Shown here: in pieces, positions 51,801-53,022 of the stretch
Layout: each line of letters opens with the position of its first letter
How positions within the stretch are numbered: position 1 is the first letter of the stretch
Assembly: GCA_020054865.1 (NCBI GenBank)
Contig: JAIHAR010000012.1
Location: 1-53,022, forward strand
Length of the DNA stretch: 53,022 bases
Source of the DNA: Deferribacteraceae bacterium
Lineage (GTDB): Bacteria; Chrysiogenota; Deferribacteres; Deferribacterales; Deferrivibrionaceae
Direction of reading: 5' to 3'
Position numbers and translations under genes: made by a program
The notes under the pieces: model-generated
Database searches by the model: none
The model's input: only the letters and a program-made list of their open reading frames with translations
Told to the model about the DNA's origin: nothing

Positions 51801-52118
51801 CAAGGAAAAGAGATTAAGGAGCTCATTTTTGGTGATCCTTTGCTGGGTCTTATGGAAGATATAAGCTATAAAGAAATGACATATACTTTGAAGGATAATG
51901 ATGTTGTATTTATGTATACTGACGGGATAATTGAAACTGAAAACGATAAAAGGGAGTTTTACGGTATTAAGAGGCTTAAAGATACGCTCGTAAATTCTCG
52001 CGAGGAATCTCTTAATGGTCTTTTTAAACTAATTTTTGATGATGTAGTAAATTTTAGGGGGTCAAAAGTCCAAAATGATGACATTACCATGACAGCATTT
52101 AAAGTAAAATTTAAATAA
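48888..52118 (+). CDS. Transporter-like sensor: SSS domain + STAC + GAF + SpoIIE-type PP2C phosphatase
   Basis: A 1076-residue multidomain protein. Residues 1-535 form a sodium:solute symporter-like domain with about 12-13 helices (YCTTWTYYGSVGRA, ITSLADFISFRYGKS, GTRHFGDHRKHPSLVGVIA). Residues about 558-640 fit the STAC linker (GLTVDDIESILNNFFGK..SSAVGPGAAKLIFESY). A GAF domain spans about 661-815. From about 836, after a coiled linker, comes a PP2C/SpoIIE phosphatase with GGDYYDFYQI, ADVSGHN, NAGHHPP, YTDGIIE and NDDITM. In characterised relatives such as CbrA, the SSS-STAC unit feeds a histidine kinase. Here the output would be serine/threonine dephosphorylation. No anti-sigma-factor antagonist gene is nearby. 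AAGGA precedes either of two adjacent ATG codons. Confidence 0.88.
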   Translation: MMSNNFEVVFFITLLYLFLLYIVGYISEKLYIKNSKYICNPYVYSLTLAVYCTTWTYYGSVGRAVSNGIEFLAIYIGPTLIIFTWWFFLRKLVRIAENHSITSLADFISFRYGKSKRLGILVTLLCLIGVIPYISLQLKAINETIFLIAYNTPYLGTKTLLVKDTAFYVSIIIGIFGALFGTRHFGDHRKHPSLVGVIAFESIIKLIVFLIAGIFITYFMYDGFRDILSQVVNSQSPFIKGKLDTVFKIGGSNVSSSEWLALIVMSMFAVMFLPRQFHMAVIENTDEKHIIKSMYLFPLYLFVINIFVIPIAFAGLIKFEGGGNPDYYSMGLLIENGNYLLAILVYLGGLSAATGMIIVTSVSLANMFINNFILTFIVRYVIKINLGMIIPHLKRAATLFVVMVGYYYFVKVGSSFSLVNLGLTSFAAVSQFAPAIIFGIFWRDANEKGALAGISLGFLFWFYTLIVPYMAKSGVIDYNIILNGLFGVKILRPTALFGLDTLDIWSHSLFWSLAFNIAGIVLVSSLSEKSVVESETASLCVDSFSFGYIARKRSVIEGLTVDDIESILNNFFGKKTSQEKITAYLQTINKNRGNLNMTEVTTLRDKAEEMLSSAVGPGAAKLIFESYAQIKGKGETKVIDVFKDLLSYGVGESKETLVKRISELNVILDISRIFSSVNTLETKLFKALEIIKDTFHFDLVILRRKIGEVLAVYSYAGELNSSLLTSYRLIDPKRSYIGKAAVQKIPLAVNDINQIELNEFSIDLKKHGVISFAHIPLIINEEVHGIITCYSKLFKNLFSKEMISLLQSIANQMAYMINNHYQTEEIIKMREVAKELEIAKQIQKSLLPEKYPEVYGVQMLGVCYPSEFVGGDYYDFYQIREGVFDVVIADVSGHNVASALIMTELRSIIKSIINFQKNITPAKIMSILNREIYGDLTKLEFIITMIYMRVNINNGTITFSNAGHHPPIVFQQGKEIKELIFGDPLLGLMEDISYKEMTYTLKDNDVVFMYTDGIIETENDKREFYGIKRLKDTLVNSREESLNGLFKLIFDDVVNFRGSKVQNDDITMTAFKVKFK

Positions 52119-52139
52119 AAATTTGTATAAGGAGGTCCA

Positions 52140-52334
52140 ATGCCTATTATTACAATTGAAGGTCCAAAGGTGGAAGATATTCAGAAGAAAAGAGATTTTG
52201 TAAAAGAAATAACCAAAACCACCGCCAGCTATTTTAATATGCCAGAAGAGTCAATAATTATTCTTATCAGGGAAAATGAGCCGCAAAATGTAAGTGTAGG
52301 TGGCAGACTCATTATTGATAAAAACAGGAAATAA
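52140..52334 (+). CDS. 4-oxalocrotonate tautomerase family protein
   Basis: A 64-residue tautomerase. After Met removal the catalytic Pro is at the N-terminus (PIITIEGPKV). The helix KKRDFVKEITKTTASYF, the strand ESIIILIRENEPQNVSVGG and the Arg residues fit the 4-OT fold. These enzymes tautomerise 2-hydroxy-dienoates or related acids. The substrate is unknown, as no aromatic degradation genes are near. AAGGAGG lies 5 nt before the ATG. It follows the PP2C sensor by 21 nt. Confidence 0.9.
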   Translation: MPIITIEGPKVEDIQKKRDFVKEITKTTASYFNMPEESIIILIRENEPQNVSVGGRLIIDKNRK

Positions 52335-52336
52335 GC

Positions 52337-52382
52337 AAAAAAACGGGCATATTTAAAGCTTTTTGGCTAAAATATGTCCGTT
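52337..52382 (-). terminator. Long hairpin terminator for the minus-strand Cys4 gene
   Basis: A 12-bp stem (ACGGGCATATTT / AAATATGTCCGT, with one G-U) encloses a short AGC/GCT inner stem. On the minus strand it is followed by seven T residues. On the plus strand no T run follows, so its main use is for the gene at 52415-52942. Confidence 0.75.
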
Positions 52383-52414
52383 GGACTTACATAACTTTAG
52401 TTACGGAATTATAA

Positions 52415-52942
52415 TTAATTCAGATATTCGCCAAAGACCTTGTTTTTGCATTCCCCACATATTCCGTGGGTGAATGTAGGAATTACCCCCCTTTCAAACA
52501 AGTCAGTTTCGTAAACTACTTTATCAAGAGATTGAAATTTTGAATTGTAAAAAATTTTGTTGCACCAGGCACATATCTTTACAAATTCTCCGGTATCATG
52601 CCTTTTTTCCCATTCTTCTCTATTTTCAATATTTGCAACATTTCTTATGGATGATAGAATATAGTCTTCTATAAAATCAAACCTTATCTCTAACATTTTT
52701 AATTCGTTATTGGCGTAAGCTGTAAAAATAGTTTTGAGAGAATATTTTTTGTTTTTTACCTTGTTTATTATAAGTACCAGTATGTTGGTTAAAAACTTAT
52801 CAATTTTAAAGCAAAAAAATTCACTTTCACTCAATAAATTAATTAAGTTGTGGCCAACCAGGCCATTTATTCTAATGTCAGAATCAGGGACAAAACTATC
52901 TACGTATATTGAAAAAATAAAAGAAAATAAAAGGACAGGCAT
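52415..52942 (-). CDS. Unknown protein with C-terminal Cys4 motif, possibly 5'-truncated
   Basis: A 175-residue protein. The C-terminal part has ICAWCNKIF (Cys124, Cys127) and FTHGICGEC (Cys162, Cys165), the same kind of Cys4 tail as the sensor at 22632-23942. A helical region (about 60-110, with KTIFTAYANNELKMLEIRF) comes before it. The first 50 residues are hydrophobic and not family-like. No ribosome site precedes the ATG, and a TAA stop lies directly before it. The start falls inside repeat copy C (52931-52948). The gene may therefore have lost its true 5' end to an insertion or rearrangement. Known relatives of the tail sit on PAS or receiver domains, and none is visible here. Confidence 0.55.
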   Translation of the reverse strand: MPVLLFSFIFSIYVDSFVPDSDIRINGLVGHNLINLLSESEFFCFKIDKFLTNILVLIINKVKNKKYSLKTIFTAYANNELKMLEIRFDFIEDYILSSIRNVANIENREEWEKRHDTGEFVKICAWCNKIFYNSKFQSLDKVVYETDLFERGVIPTFTHGICGECKNKVFGEYLN

Positions 52943-52948
52943 TTATTT
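52931..52948 (+). repeat. Copy C of the GGACA(T/G)GCATTTATTT motif, at the start of the Cys4 gene
   Basis: AAGGACAGGCATTTATTT matches copy B at 12871-12888 at 16 of 18 positions. The Cys4 gene's first codon lies inside it. A new gene starts about 50 nt further on, at 52999. Confidence 0.35.
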
Positions 52949-52998
52949 CTTGACCTTTTTACCCAAATCTGCTATTGTTTATCCATCAGGAGGCAGCC

Positions 52999-53022
52999 AT
53001 GACCAGACCAAGAAGCAGCTTT
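52999..53022 (+). CDS. Start of a gene cut by the window edge (possible Y1/REP-associated transposase)
   Basis: An ATG with AGGAGG five nt upstream opens a frame reading MTRPRSSF to the edge. Eight residues cannot identify a family. Many IS200-like or REP-associated Y1 transposases begin M-x-R-P-x, and a repeat motif and a possibly truncated gene lie just upstream, so that is a reasonable but unproven guess. Confidence 0.4.

Noticed and set aside
52343-52382. Hairpin as terminator of the plus-strand tautomerase
   Set aside because: No T run follows on the plus strand. The T7 run is on the other side, which suits the minus-strand gene.
1-53022. CRISPR array, rRNA operon or prophage
   Set aside because: No regularly spaced direct repeats, rRNA sequence or phage structural genes were seen. 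The integrase remnant stands alone.

Overview
The window is AT-rich bacterial chromosome (roughly one third G+C by eye), with dense genes, short intergenic gaps and strong Shine-Dalgarno sites for many genes. The gene set suggests an anaerobe or microaerobe with iron-sulfur-rich metabolism: single-chain pyruvate:ferredoxin oxidoreductase, a Geobacter-type SfrAB-like NADPH oxidoreductase pair, glycyl-radical chemistry, and the non-mevalonate enzyme IspG. This fits a Deferribacteres-type or related Gram-negative lineage, but the taxon is inferred from gene content only. No rRNA and no CRISPR array was seen. Two tRNAs are present: Ser-GGA and Gly-CCC.

Layout. 1-4.1 kb: tail of an AAA/PD-(D/E)XK family gene, a chemoreceptor split by a frameshift at a T8 run, a cupin, a DJ-1/PfpI protein and tRNA-Ser. 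4.5-11.8 kb: pyruvate:ferredoxin oxidoreductase, an NTF2-like protein, a DMT transporter, a YgiQ-type radical SAM protein, PgsA and tRNA-Gly. 11.8-12.9 kb: remnant of a tRNA-associated tyrosine integrase, with repeated GAGTAAA half-sites upstream of it. 13-22.4 kb: a glycerol / glycerol-3-phosphate locus (GlpK, glycerophosphodiesterase, UgpC, UgpB, UgpA, UgpE, GlpD and a HAD phosphatase). It can import G3P or glycerophosphodiesters, hydrolyse them and feed dihydroxyacetone phosphate to central metabolism. 22.3-25.4 kb: a decayed small gene, a Cache-like membrane sensor with a C-terminal Cys4 motif and a drug-type MFS exporter.

25.4-30.3 kb: an operon of a DUF2318 lipoprotein, a MacB/FtsX-type ABC permease and ATPase, a histidine kinase and an NtrC-type sigma-54 activator. 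The sequence upstream of its first gene has a near-consensus sigma-54 promoter. Two dyads lie at about -87 and -110 from the predicted start, so the operon is probably activated by its own regulator. 30.3-36.6 kb: a divergent operon that I read as an arsenosugar-type organoarsenic pathway. It encodes a DUF547 protein, one polypeptide joining a radical SAM/SPASM-like enzyme to a complete ArsM-type arsenite methyltransferase, a TVP38/TMEM64 membrane protein, a MerA-like flavoprotein disulfide reductase, and one polypeptide joining the two glycosyltransferase-type proteins usually named TIGR04282 and TIGR04283. This is the most novel part of the window.

36.7-40.9 kb: SfrB-like and SfrA-like oxidoreductase subunits. 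41-43.9 kb: YfcE-type phosphoesterase, FAD dehydrogenase and IspG on the minus strand. 43.9-48.6 kb: a YkgJ-type cysteine-cluster protein, then a GntR regulator, glycyl-radical activase and HypD-like glycyl-radical enzyme, with a 20-bp perfect palindrome filling the promoter spacer. 48.7-52.1 kb: a small membrane protein coupled to a transporter-like sensor (SSS-STAC-GAF) that ends in a PP2C phosphatase. 52.1-53.0 kb: a 4-oxalocrotonate tautomerase, a possibly truncated gene with the same Cys4 motif as the 22.6-kb sensor, and the first eight codons of another gene at the edge.

Across the window, several genes that lack a Shine-Dalgarno site have a -10 hexamer only 5-6 nt before their ATG. This suggests that leaderless mRNAs are common in this organism.
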